Source: Aquatica leii (Eukaryota; Arthropoda; Insecta; Coleoptera; Lampyridae). Taken from it: a DNA stretch of 64,000 nucleotides. The stretch is from NCBI GenBank assembly GCA_035610365.1, contig CM069433.1, positions 56,162,487 to 56,226,486 on the forward strand, in the 5' to 3' direction. Every line of letters starts with the position of its first letter. Position 1 is the stretch's first letter. The position numbers were made by a program, and so were the translations under genes. This document shows positions 48,228 to 58,793 of the stretch, in pieces. Below the pieces are notes generated by a model. It had not been told where the DNA came from, searched no databases, and was given only the letters and a program-made list of their open reading frames with translations.

Positions 48228-48316
48228 GTAGAACCTAGACCAATACGTAATAACGGTTCCGGTACGATTCTGGTTTATCTTCAAGTTTCTTTACAGTTTC
48301 AGGTCTAGTTCTGGTT
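48228..48316. mobile_element. Tiny hAT-like TIR remnant
   Basis: AGAACCTAGACCAATACG, then TAATAACGGTTCCGGTACG, is a diverged copy of the right terminus of the element at 56243-57943 (in reverse complement CAGGGACCTGGACCGAAACG, then TAATAACGGTTCCGGTACG). About 60 bases further, the reverse complement of 48290-48315 starts AGAACTAGACCTGAAACTG, a possible second end. It looks like a collapsed miniature member of that family. Confidence 0.5.
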
Positions 48317-49191
48317 TCCAAAAACAGAAACGATGTGGTTTTTGTTTTTTTTCGGTTTTAGTAATTCAATTTTTTAAATAAATAAATTACACTTATGATA
48401 TTGTAAACTCAAAATGTATTTGTTTACAAGACTCAATTCTACGTTTCTATATAGTAATAAGCAATGAAATTTGTTAAACTTATGAAAAACAATATCTTAT
48501 TTCAGATATGGAGCGTACTTAAAAGTTGTGAAACTAGAACACATTTTACTTACCAAAACTAAGTTTAAAAAGTAATCAAAAGGACGGTTCTAAACATTAT
48601 ATTATGTATTTCACAAAGATTTTAATTGTCTAATGTTTTGTGGTTCGTGTTATCAATAATTACACATAAGAAACGCAAGAGACAAAGAATTAATTACGAG
48701 TGCACTTCATTTGCCATTACTGTTACAAAACGCGTGAAAAATGTGAGAAAGGCAAATCAATGTTGTTGAATAAGCAAGTTTTAACCTGGCCTATCTAAGA
48801 AAATCTTAATTTGTTAATTGTTCTTGCTGGAGTAATGTCGAAACGATACCAACTATTTTTCTCACTGTAAAGAAGTGTGTATAATATATACTCAAAAGAA
48901 AACCCCTATCGAATTTAAATTCTTAATTTGTTCTGAATCCGTGCAAGCTGTTATGAGCCTTACAAAAATATTTATTGAATATAAGCTGTTTCTTGACTAA
49001 GAAACTTTTATACGTCCCTTGAATTAGAAAGTTTCTTAATGATACACTCAGTCGATATCTACAGATCAGTGAATACTTATGGTCTATTCAAATACGTTCG
49101 AAATTAAATGACTGCATATTTAATGAATATTTCATGTATATCTAGGAAACATTATATGTATATTTATTCAATGTGCTAATAACATGGAGTA
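48317..49191. other. AT-rich non-coding stretch
   Basis: Between the Penelope/hAT debris and the mariner-like terminus. No gene or repeat recognised. Confidence 0.4.
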
Positions 49192-49419
49192 TAAATGTGT
49201 TCGCGGGTGGACTTGACAAGAAGAAAAACTTTTTTATTTTTGTTTAAAAAAAAAATCTTTATAAACTTTGTTTCTTGTAAAAGCTCTATCTAAACATTAT
49301 GTACAAGGTAAGCATAAATAAAGAAAATTACAATATAAACTTTTGTGATTTATTTTATATTACCTTGTAGAGTGTTATGTAATTAAGAAAATTTCGTACT
49401 AAACTGCAATAGATTTAGT

Positions 49420-49578
49420 TAATAATCGGTTTCTAAATACCAACGTATCTCGAGAAAGTTTAAAACAACTGATAAGAAAGTTTGATCAAACGGGATCAGT
49501 ACTAAATATAAAACGACCAAAGAAGAAATACGATCAAGATGATGCGCTACATTCTGTTGAGAATAAAAGTATCTTTAA
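49420..49578 (+). pseudogene. Mariner-like transposase, N-terminal HTH remnant
   Basis: The plus-strand frame gives NVSRESLKQLIRKFDQTGSV, then LNIKRPKKKYDQDDALHSVE. The pattern of helix-turn-helix followed by F-x-x-T-G-S-V-x-x-x-x-R-P and a list of basic residues is typical of the paired-like DNA-binding region of insect Tc/mariner relatives. The frame is interrupted at the Harbinger insertion point and picks up again at 52646. Confidence 0.7.
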
Positions 49579-50024
49579 GCCTTGATGCATACGGGCGATT
49601 TTTATCGCAAAGTTCGCTGCGAGCTCGCCGCGAACTTTTTTCGCGCAGGGTAGCGGACCAAAGAAACAAATGGTGGGATTCACACGTAGCAGAGCTCGCA
49701 GCGAGCTCGCTGCGTGCACGCTACTAACCGCTGACGCTTGACAGAGACAGCTACTTCGCCACGATCTCGCGGCAAGAATTCCTCGCCGGCGGTTAAGCAG
49801 TACCTGTGGCGACATTGGGGAGTTCACACGCCTAGCCGGTCGCTTGCGCTCGCATCTACAAATTAATCAGTGGTGGTTCGCACTAAACTTAAAGAGTACA
49901 TATTAAAACTGAGTGTGCCTGAAGGGCTAATAATAAATTAAATTATCATTAAAAATCGAAACGAAAGAGAATAAGTAAACATTCATAAAATACGTGCCAA
50001 ATTTGTAGACGCATTTTTGTCGAG

Positions 50025-52138
50025 ATGGATTCCACCGGTTTTGTTGCCGACATTTTTATTGATGGTATAAAGAACCGTCCGGTACTCTGGAATATTTCAT
50101 TGCCAGAGTACCACGACAAAATTTAAAAAAAATACGCGTGGATGGAAGTATGTTCACTGATGTGCAACGGGTTTGAAGACAAATCGGAAAAAGAAGAAAA
50201 TGATTTAGGTAAGTAAACGCATTTTATTGCTGGACATAACACTGTTGACAGATAAAAAATATTTTATCCTATTGTCCGACCATCCACAGACTGCTCAGAA
50301 ATTGTGTCTGGTAAATTTTACTTTAAATACAATTATCTTGTCATGGAACAGCACCAGCGTTGTTTACGAAATATTCTGCCAATACATTTCTTCTCTGAGT
50401 AAGTGTTCGTCTTCCCTGTCTGATGTTGCTGTTATCAATGTCACACAAACCGTTTATAACAAGCGTGTCCTCATACTTGTAACCATCTCTTGCTCTTACA
50501 TAATTGTGCAGAACGCAACAAAATTTTATTATACTTATCACTAGGTCAAGTTTTACATCCATAGCTCTGTGAAATATCCTCCACTTATTTGCGAGGATGC
50601 CGAAGGAACATTCCACGTACCTACGAGCTCTACATAAACGGTAGTTAAATATTCGTTTGTTGTAATGTAGAAATTTTCTCGTATAAGGTCTCATTACAAA
50701 ATCAGATAAGGAAAACGCTTCATACCCAACAAATGTATAGGGCATCATAGTTATAGTTGTTCCCGGAAGAAGTTGTGGTCTTGGTAAGTTTGCTTGGCCC
50801 TTTTCTAACATGCTGTATAACTTAGAGTTTTCAAAAATTGTACTATCGGATTCTCTTCCACATGAACCCACTTCAATATAGTTAAACATATAGTTAGCAT
50901 CGGCAACTACGAAGAGAACCACGGAATGAAATTTTTTGTAGTTGAAGTATTGCGAGCCGCTAAAACACGGTTGGACAATCCTTACATGCTTTCCATCTAA
51001 CGCGCCCAAACAATTGGGGAAGTTCGCACGCTCAAAAAACATTTTAGCCTTTTCCAGCCACCCTTCGGCAGTGGATTGTGGTATACGCTCCTGACGGAGA
51101 TTAGTCCAAATAGCAGAGCAGACTCTTCTCATTATTTTCGTTACAGTTGAATGTCTCAGTCTGTACTGATAATGTAACTCAATCATACTGCACCCACTTC
51201 CCAAGTACCTAAAAAAAATTGTTCTAATCATAAAATACATCGCAAAAAGTGTTTCTTTTACAGGTACTAAACTTATGAAAAAATGGAAGAGGATGCGGGA
51301 CACTTTTATAAAAGGTATGAAAAAGAAAACCATATCTGGACAAGATGCCAGTAACAGAAAATATATCTATGGAAGACAGATGAAATTTTTGTTGCACTGT
51401 GGTAATTCATATGCAACAACAAGTGTTGATGAAGATACGGAGACACAAACTGACGAATATGCAGATGATCCAGTGGAAGAAATAAACGTTGCAGCATCAG
51501 CGAAGCCGCCTGCAGGGCCATCGAGTCGTCAGAGTCCACCACTTTCAATTACGCCTGAGGTCACAGCTACAAAAAACGTTCCACCAAAGATAAAGCACAC
51601 TGCTAGTGAATTTTCGAGGATTCCAGTAGCAAAAGGACGTGTAATAGTAGAAGAAAATTTATTAAAATTTATGAATTCTACTCCTGCAGAGACATAAGTG
51701 CAACCGACAGATGATGACAAAAGCTTTTTCGAGTCGTTACTGCCAATCGTAAAAATCCTACCTATTGACACCAAACTAGAATTTAGATGCAGTGTTATGA
51801 ACAAACTGAAAGAGTTGCGGGCATTAGTTTATAGTGCTCAAAATGTTCCTTCCACTACCGTATTGATGCCTATCCACCAACAAGACGTGTTAGTGCCTCC
51901 GCAGAAAAGACATGCACCCACACATACTCCTGCTAATCTCAACCAACCTTTATGCATAAGTTTAAATCAGCAACAGCAAACCATGCACAATCCTTCACAG
52001 CAACAATATTCTTACACCAACCTGCCTACAGTAAGTCAGGAAAGTCATACGGATCAATCATATCTGTGGGTGCTGTCACCAAACAGCAACTCCCAACATT
52101 CGTCATACACCTCTTACGACGGGAATATGATGGAATAA
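50025..52138 (+). pseudogene. MADF-BESS protein of Harbinger copy 2
   Basis: Exon 1 (50025-50208) starts MDSTGFVADIFIDGIKNRPV, then LWNISLPEYHDKI, TAA, KKYAWMEVCSLMCNGFED and a GTAAGT donor. Exon 2 (51264-52138) continues in phase with GTKLMKKWKRMRDTFIKGMK and YIYGRQMKFLLHCGN, completing the MADF fold, then an acidic/Pro linker, TAA at 51695-51697, and in the same frame a BESS motif DDDKSFFESLLPIVKI, PIDTKLEFRCSVMNKLKELR and a Gln/Asn/Pro-rich tail. MADF binds DNA (probably subterminal repeats) and BESS mediates contacts; the pair delivers transposase to the element. Only two point-like stops interrupt a full ~352-codon frame. Frame and splice sites are otherwise intact. Confidence 0.82.
50341..51208 (-). 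CDS. HARBI1-like transposase, exon 2 (catalytic domain)
   Basis: Entered through an acceptor TTTTTTTTAG, then G-TAC-TTG, it encodes YLGSGCSMIELHYQYRLRHS, then 268 more residues and TGA. Catalytic DDE residues are visible: first Asp in CLGALDGKHVRI, second in CGRESDSTIFEN, and the Glu in CRARRYVECSFG. FNYRLCRARR and FCCVLHNYVRARDGY are family signatures. The exon is completely open. The conventional ATG upstream of the acceptor belongs to the intron and would not be used. The transposase cuts and pastes the element, with target choice TAA. It lies wholly within the intron of the plus-strand MADF gene. Confidence 0.92.
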
Positions 52139-52221
52139 AATGTTTTATATACTATTATTTACTTGAATTTAGTATAATCATTATTATTCGAATATGTTCT
52201 TTTTACTTTATTTATTGTTAC

Positions 52222-52501
52222 CTTAATGTTACAGCCAACATCGCATAGCTGTATTTTCACTTTTTATGAAATCTTCCAATTTATTAGCTAGTTCGTTGAA
52301 CGGTTGAACGAGCGAATACTAATTCTAAAGTAGTTAAAGAATTTTAATGGGTCTTCTTGTAAATCACTAAACAACGTAACAAAAGCTTTTTTTTTAGAGT
52401 CTAGCACTCACGAGAGGATTAACCCAATATTTTCTTTTGGAGTTCGTGTAAAAGTTACGGTATGTTAAGTACGCCACTGCAGCACGTCTTGATACATCCA
52501 T
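52222..52501 (-). pseudogene. HARBI1-like transposase, exon 1, frameshifted
   Basis: ATG at 52499-52501 starts MDVSRRAAVAYLTYRNFY, then KRKYWVNPLVSARL and a stop. A shifted frame continues SDLQEDPLKFFNYFRISIRS and NELANKLEDFIKSEN, and ends LAVTLR at a GTAACA donor. This is the usual N-terminal part of the family (R-K-Y-W-V-x-P-L, then KFFNYFRMS). Splicing AAG to G-TAC gives VTLRYLGSG, the normal junction. At least two frameshifts break it, so unless corrected elsewhere the transposase of this copy is not made. The intron it defines contains exon 2 of the MADF gene on the other strand. Confidence 0.75.
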
Positions 52502-52645
52502 GTTTGAAGTAGACAACGTACTGATGATTCGTAGTTGCGATCTCTCTGAGAAAAGCTCGCTCGTGTGCATAGTGGGACGACGTGCTCACGGCAAGATCGC
52601 TGCGTACTCGTCGCGAATCTACTCGCCCGTGTGCATCGAGCCTAA

Positions 52646-53167
52646 GAACGCGATCGCAAAAATTAAACAACAGTAAAGCCTTGTTGCACATGGCTTTTAA
52701 AGATCAGAAAATATTGCCGTATAAACCAATAATAACGCAAATCCTTGCAATCGAATTTTGTTTGTAGATTGACGAAAATTGTGTAGGACAGAACTTTTTA
52801 TAGAAGAATTTTATTTTGTGATGAAGCGACGTTTTTTACTAACGGTTTCGTTTCATCGCAAAACATTCGATACTGGGCTTCTGAGACTCCCAATTTTAGA
52901 ATTCGAAAACGAATTCAATGGCATGTAAAAACTTATGTTCGGTGTAAAACGATTTACGACAGAATAATTGGTCCTTATTTCATAGAGAAAAATTTAAACC
53001 AGCATGTTTATTTACAAATGTTGGATACATTTTTATTGAGGTATTTTAAAACAGAAGTGTATTCGAACAACTTGCTTTACAATCTCAAAAATCCGAATCA
53101 AAAAATAAAGGATGCAGCTGTTTTACATAAAGTTTACGGTCAATTTATTAAAAGAGCCGAGAAATGA
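52646..53167 (+). pseudogene. Mariner-like transposase, catalytic remnant
   Basis: After the Harbinger insertion the plus strand shows KDQKILPYKPIITQ, then (in another frame) RILFCDEATFFTNGFVSSQN, IRYWASETPNFRI and IIGPYFIEKNLNQHVYLQML. FCDEATF holds the first catalytic Asp, and IIGPYF-x-x-x-L-N is the conserved segment before the second. The second Asp (usually in H-x-N/D) and third acidic residue are not visible; the sequence jumps to a short C-terminal KDAAVLHKVYGQFIKR. Stops at 52673 and others make it a fossil. Confidence 0.8.
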
Positions 53168-54071
53168 ACAGAGGTTGGTGACAGTTGTATAGAATAATGT
53201 TTACATTATTTTTTTACGTTTGTTAAGTTATAAAAGAATTATATAATTGTATATTATTATTTTTTTCATGTTTGTCTACACTGTACAGTAAAAATCGCTT
53301 AGTACGCACTTGGTTATTAAATAAAAACGTTTACAAAGTAAGAATCATAAATAGTTTCGTGAATTGAGTTCGGTTATTAAATAATTTTTAACGTTTAACA
53401 CTTTCTGATTTTTTTTGTATACATTATTAGGGCGAGTAAAATAAAGTTTTTATTGTTAAAAGTTTAAGATTAAATATGCACCAATGTGACAGATATAACA
53501 ATTTTATTTCCCTAATCCTCTTTACAATGTACACTTATTTATTCTTTATAAAAATAACTAACAATGACAGCTTGTAAAAGCTACGTATTGGATTAGCAGT
53601 GATTAATTTTCAAAAAAAATTGTATGCATTTTATAGCTGAACATTATTATTGTTAAGGTTTAAGATTAAATATAATAACTTTTTTGAATCAACTGGAGAT
53701 CATGTTTTATTACATTTAGATAGAATTCAGAAAATTTGGACTATACATTTCTTAATTCGCGTAAACAATCAAACATTTTAGATTTTTTACAAATAAATAT
53801 TTAGTATGTATCAGCAGTTTTACATATGGATTATGTAATATACATTTAAAATTATAAGAAAAAAAATGTTTATGATTTTTAATTATACACTTATTAAGTA
53901 ACTTCGGTTAAGAAGTAAATATGTCAATAGTCCATTGAGTTACATAGCAAACGATTTACACTGTATATAAAAAGTTGATTTTATATATAGTTTTGGAAAC
54001 AGCAGAGTTTTTTTTATAAAAAAATAAAAAAGTTATCTGTTGTCAAGTCCAGCAGTGGACACACTGTGTAT

Positions 54072-56242
54072 ATTATATTTGTATATACTTTGCAAAATAT
54101 TTTTAAGTGTGAAGTTGCGTTAGTGCTTGACTTTTTAAATGTTGAATTTAGTATTGAGAACAGAAATTCCACATCATCAGTACAGTACTATACAAATCTG
54201 ATCATTAATTAAAGTATTAGCAATGAGTAAAATTGAAATGAAAAAATACCCAGTATATACTTAACAAATTTTACCTTAAAATTTATGTTTATATTAGCTA
54301 CCAAACGTGTAAATTGATTTAAACGGCAAGGACGAACTCTAACTAACTTATATTTTCGTAATTCTACCGGAAAAATTATTTCGCAAAATTATTGCAGGAA
54401 TACATACAGATCTAGGGGCGTTAGGTTCAGATTTCTGACAGACATGGTCTCGGTTCTCCTCTTCCAATCCATTGGGTTAAGAACATCTGATTTATCAACT
54501 ATCTTATCTTGCCAGTGATAGTGGGCGGGACATCTATTTTCTAAAGGCACCTCTTCTAGCATACAAACAAATAATGGGTTAAGAAATCTTCATAGACTGT
54601 ACCGTTGAGATTATTAGGTAAAAAGTAAGGACCGATTAAATTATTTCCAATAACTTACATTCATACATTAACACTAAATTTACTTTGAAAACTAGTTTGT
54701 TTGAGTAATCGTGTATTGTCTTCCTCCCAAAAATGTAAGGTATTAATATTACTGTTACTTTTTCCACTAAACGTTGACTCGTCGATGCACAAAAGTGCTT
54801 AGTAAAAAAGTTGGAATTTTTAATATTTATATTCAATACAAATCTGCAAAATTTAAGTTTTCGTGCAAGATTCTCCTCCTCTAGTCCTTAAACGCCTGTA
54901 CAATAAAATGAATGTAGATGTAGACCTTTTCGACAGAAAACGGATCAAATCCTACACTGTGTGGAAGATCGGTGGCTGTTTTGCTAGTGCTGACAGTTGG
55001 GTTTTCTTTGGCTATTGTTTCATCTACATCTACACCAGAACCAGCAAGTCCAGCATGAACATTTTTTTAACATTTCTAGTTTCGGGCAGGCGGCGGTATG
55101 TTGCACACAAATACACTTACATACGCGTCTATTTGGAAGCCAACATACATATTCGCGTTTAGTTTCAGCTGCGTTTCCATTACAAAAGCCGTAAATAAAC
55201 AAGATATCAACGTATTCGCGCTTGAAAAAGACGCCATTTTTACTATAAATACCTATTGAAATTACTTAACAAAAATGAACAAGGAATTACAACTAACGAA
55301 CAAGAAAGACTTAAGACAGAGGGAATAGGTAATCACAATCAGAGTAATGGCACAAGATTTGAATAACAGTTTATTATTGGAAACAGAAATTGCAGCCACC
55401 TTGACTGTCGTGAAATTTGAGAAGTGATGCTATAATAGATTATGATTGCAAACTAGCAAAAACTGACGTTGGATTTCTTAGATGCACTTGTTATTTTTAT
55501 ATTATTTAGGCAATTAAGTGATATTTCTCCCTTCTAAATTATTTTAGACATTATACCAGTTGTGCACGACTAGGTGACAGTCACTCTGTATACAGTGAAG
55601 CGTTCACAAAGTCTTCGGAACGCTGATCGAAAAGAATAGAATATTCTATATTCCGATAACGGAGGAATATAAAAAGTATTTGGAGGAAGCTGGAGGAAGT
55701 TAGAGTCAGTTTTTGAATTAAGTCGGAAGTGTTAAGAAGATTTTGTCGGTTTAAATAAACAAAACGTTTAAAGCGTGTGCTAAAATAAATAAAAGTGTAT
55801 CAAGTGAAAATAAATACTAGTGTAGATAAACAAAAATTGCAACCACTAAATATCTATTATAGCGATAGTGACATATAAATTACTGGTAAGTGGTTTTTCT
55901 TAAATACCGTTGCATTTTATTAGTGCTAGTATAACCAATGGTATAACAGATCGGCTTTTTATTGCATTTTAATATTCTATGTATAATTACAAAAAGCTGT
56001 CTTTTTTCTTATTAATTTTTGTTATCCAATAATACAAATTTTTAAATTAACATAACACAAAATACGTATACAGAAATATGATGATTGAACTCGTGAGCTA
56101 CTGTTCAATGATGCTGCATGACTATGAATTAAAAAAAATCTGAAAAAGTAATAATATTGTAACGATTTTTAAAACTAAATTTATTTCCACTTATTTATTT
56201 ACACGATTTAATTTAGATATGATAAATATAACTACTTTTAAC
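54072..56242. other. Mixed non-coding stretch with repeat debris
   Basis: No firm gene. 54193-54255 is one copy of a ~60-bp dispersed repeat (second copy at 61624). Minus-strand frames at 54360-54560 (CPAHYHWQDKIVDKSD) and 54636-54836 (KHFCASTSQRLVEKVT) look like protein debris of unknown origin. 55560-55886 is less AT-rich and ends in ACTG followed by GTAAGT, as a non-coding first exon or an LTR might. Confidence 0.35.
54193..54255 (+). repeat. Dispersed ~60-bp repeat, copy A
   Basis: Shares with 61624-61684 the pattern ATCTG(A/G)TCATTAATT, then ATTA, AAATGAAAAAATACCC, roughly 75-80 % identical and in the same orientation. It is probably part of an unrecognised interspersed element. Confidence 0.6.
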
Positions 56243-57943
56243 CAGGGACCTGGACCGGGCCGATATAAAACCGAAAACCGGACCGAAACCGGTATTTTTA
56301 ATTGAACCGAAACCGGAACCGAAATTTGTCCAAGTTAAATTTACCGAACCGGACCGGAACCGTTATTTATTTTTTGGTGTTTTCGGATCTTTTCGGTTTT
56401 ATTTTCGAAGTTGTAAACATAATTATTAAGCGTAATACACAAAAAAATTGGAAGAGCAGTGAATATGTAATGTTTAATTAGTAAATACAGTTCGTTTTAA
56501 AAAAATTAAAACACCATTAATAAAAAGAAAACACTAAGAACTACACAATTCTTCTCAGAAATTTGCGAACACCATAAATAAATACAAAATGACGTTGGCA
56601 GATAAGACGTAGTTAATTTAAGTCGTTATTTTAAGAAGGTTTACAGATGTTTAAATGATGTAACGTTACGTAGGTCAGTTAAAATTCTTAAATAAATAAT
56701 CAAAACTGCAAAAATTAAGCTTTCACTATAAACAATCGTATTGTGACAATTCAGCAAAAAAATTTATGCACAGAAACAAATCTAAAAACAAAATTGATAA
56801 CTCCGTTATGATTACTATAAGCGGTGTTTTATCTATGTAATGTAATAAAGTGATAACATTACCCGATTGATGTTTGTTATTGCAACCACTAACAAAATTC
56901 ACGTCGCGATTCAAAACTAACGTTTGTTTTTTAGTATAAGGGTATAAGCGTTGTATAAGGGCGCAGAGAATAACTTTTCAGAATATGGTGTACTGTACTA
57001 TGGAATACGTTAATTTTGCGAGTTAATTCTCTAGTGCTACTGCGGAGACGATCTTCAATTTGCAATACCTGTACAAACATGATTTTATTGAAAATATTTA
57101 TTGTTTTGCTTGTTCTTTAGCTGTTAGTACACGAGGTGGTCTTTCTCGCCCACTACCTTCGTAGGTAGGAATAATCATTGATTATGAAGAACACTTCCAA
57201 TCTCTCTCACACACACACGCCAAAATATAGTTTCATGAAAGCAATTTACACAAATAATTTAGTAACTGAAGAAATCGAGAAAAAAGCTAAATACTTCTTA
57301 CATTGCACATTTTTTGTTTGTTTAATTAACTAAAGTCGTGTTTTGGTTGCAACAAGATAATTGTAGTCGAGTACAAAAAAGTGCATTTTGTTAAGTTGGG
57401 TGAGTGTCAAAACGAAGAAATGAAGATTAATGATTATTTATTTATTGTAATTATTTTATTAACGATTTATTTTGTCGATGATGATGAAGAAATCTACAAA
57501 ATACGTTTTAAAATACAACAGAGCTCTTAGAATTAGCGCATAGCAACGCGCATAGTTCAAGTCAACAGTCAATCTCCACTTATTTAAGGGGTCAGAACCG
57601 GTCTGAAAACTGTAATTGCAAATATCTCGAAAATAGGTCACTTATACCAAATCTTAAAAAAAAATCCCTTGAATTTGTAGTTGTTTAACAGAAACAAACG
57701 TGGAATGAGTTATATTTCCCGTCATACCTATAGTCAAAACATAATTGACAAAATATCTCAGATCTCATCTCAGGTCTCAGATCTCAGTTTGTTATTTATT
57801 TAAATATGTAGTTGAATTACTAGAACAGAAAAAAAAACAAGAACCGGACCGTTTGTGTCTATAGGTACCTAAACCGGAACCGTTAAAAAAATTTAAGTTA
57901 CAGCCGTACCGGAACCGTTATTACGTTTCGGTCCAGGTCCCTG
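56243..57943. mobile_element. hAT-like TIR element, 1.7 kb, no transposase
   Basis: Left end CAGGGACCTGGACCGGGCCG, right end in reverse complement CAGGGACCTGGACCGAAACG: 15 identical terminal bases. Both sides continue into repeated ACCGGACCGAAACCGG-type subterminal motifs. Flanks are CTTTTAAC on the left (56235-56242) and CTTTTTTAAC on the right (57944-57953), an 8-bp duplication if the right T-run gained two bases. The interior is AT-rich with no transposase trace, so it is non-autonomous. Confidence 0.8.
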
Positions 57944-57953
57944 CTTTTTTAAC

Positions 57954-58790
57954 ACAATTTACTACCAGATTTTCTTTCTTTACATCATCATTTTTGTAAA
58001 TGAAACAAACGTTTGTTGATTTTTGCTATAATTATTGCCTTTTAATTTTTGTATAAAGAATGATAACACATTGCTCTGATGTTATTTTTTTCATCTTTGA
58101 ATTTTTATCTACCAATCGGCAGAAGTTAAAAATGTAAAGAAATTATTAAAATGCAGCGATTTCGTTTACTTTTCTTCCCAGAGTATCAAGTTGCAGCCGC
58201 CTTTGGTTTCGCTGGACCATGAAACACTACCGATCCTAATTTATTACCATTAGGAATGTTTAGTTTTGCCAAAGATCTAATTCTTAATTACGTTGTAACT
58301 TTCGTACAGTGAAGTGTGTTTGTTTTATCGTGAATATTTAAAGGTGAGTTTCACTGAGTTTCCTATTATCTTGTAGTTTACTGCTAATATTTTTATTACC
58401 ATCATTATGTTATTTTTAATTACGAGTTTTCAATGAGCGCTTCTATTATCTATTAACTTAATATTCATTCTTTTGAATGTGAGCATCATTTACTGTTTCT
58501 ATTTATGAGGTTTTATTGAGCCGTTTTGATTAAATTTATGAATTTGAGACTGAATATTTTAACGGACAGTTATCTGTGCTTTTATTGAATGTTAAATGAT
58601 AATTGTAAATTTAAAAGTTGCATTGGTGTCAATAAATGTTGGTTGTTGTCGATTATGTTTTGAATGTTGTCTATGAATCTAAATTTAAGAGTTGATAGTT
58701 GGTTTGCTTAATTAAATGTTTAAATTGTGTCGATAAGGCCGTTTGACGTTTTGCTGGTGTGTGTCGACATGGTCGAATTCGTTTGTTACT
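57954..58790. other. Non-coding stretch before the tandem repeat
   Basis: AT-rich. At 58170-58345 a less AT-rich segment runs from a CTTTTCTTCCCAG acceptor-like site to AAAG followed by GTGAGT, a plausible exon outline, but the frames inside are short or need a TGA read-through (AAAFGFAGP, TGA, NTTDPNLLPLGMFSFAKD). I do not call a gene. Confidence 0.35.
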
Positions 58791-58793
58791 AGA

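Larger units (their letters stand above)
49579..52642. mobile_element. PIF/Harbinger transposon, copy 2, nearly intact
   Basis: The left end is GCCTTGATGCATACGGGCGA and the right end, in reverse complement, GGCTCGATGCACACGGGCGA. TAA lies directly outside both (49576-49578, 52643-52645), the 3-bp Harbinger target site. GC-rich subterminal zones with repeated GCTCGC/GCGAGC words (49610-49860, 52540-52620) probably bind the accessory protein. Inside are a two-exon HARBI1-like transposase (minus) and a two-exon MADF-BESS protein (plus) with interleaved exons. The long frames and fair TIR match show it is much younger than the mariner host element and than Harbinger copy 1. In-frame stops and a frameshift suggest it no longer moves on its own. 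Confidence 0.92.
49192..54069 (+). mobile_element. Dead Tc1/mariner-like (DDE/IS630-type) element, split by Harbinger copy 2
   Basis: Inverted ends: left ATGTGTTCGCGGGTGGACTT, then GACAAG and ACTTTTTTATTTTTGTT; right, in reverse complement, GTGTGTCCACTGCTGGACTT, then GACAAC and ACTTTTTTATTTTTTTA. TA dinucleotides flank both. Subtracting the 3064-bp Harbinger insertion and its 3-bp duplication leaves about 1.8 kb, a normal size for this superfamily. Transposase remnants lie on the plus strand on both sides of the insertion. The element was already resident when Harbinger copy 2 landed in it. Confidence 0.8.

Noticed and set aside
51306-51804. Minus-strand frames of 80-91 codons inside MADF exon 2
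   Set aside because: Shadows of the plus-strand MADF-BESS coding sequence.
54863-55202. Frames of 60-99 codons on both strands, one Cys-rich (CSCWTCWFWCRCR)
   Set aside because: The Cys-rich frame does not match a metal-binding pattern I recognise, and the overlapping opposite frame is equally open.
58170-58345. Exon-like segment with acceptor- and donor-like sites
   Set aside because: Its best frame contains a TGA and matches no family I know. Reading it as mitochondrial-code DNA was considered, but no mitochondrial gene could be recognised.
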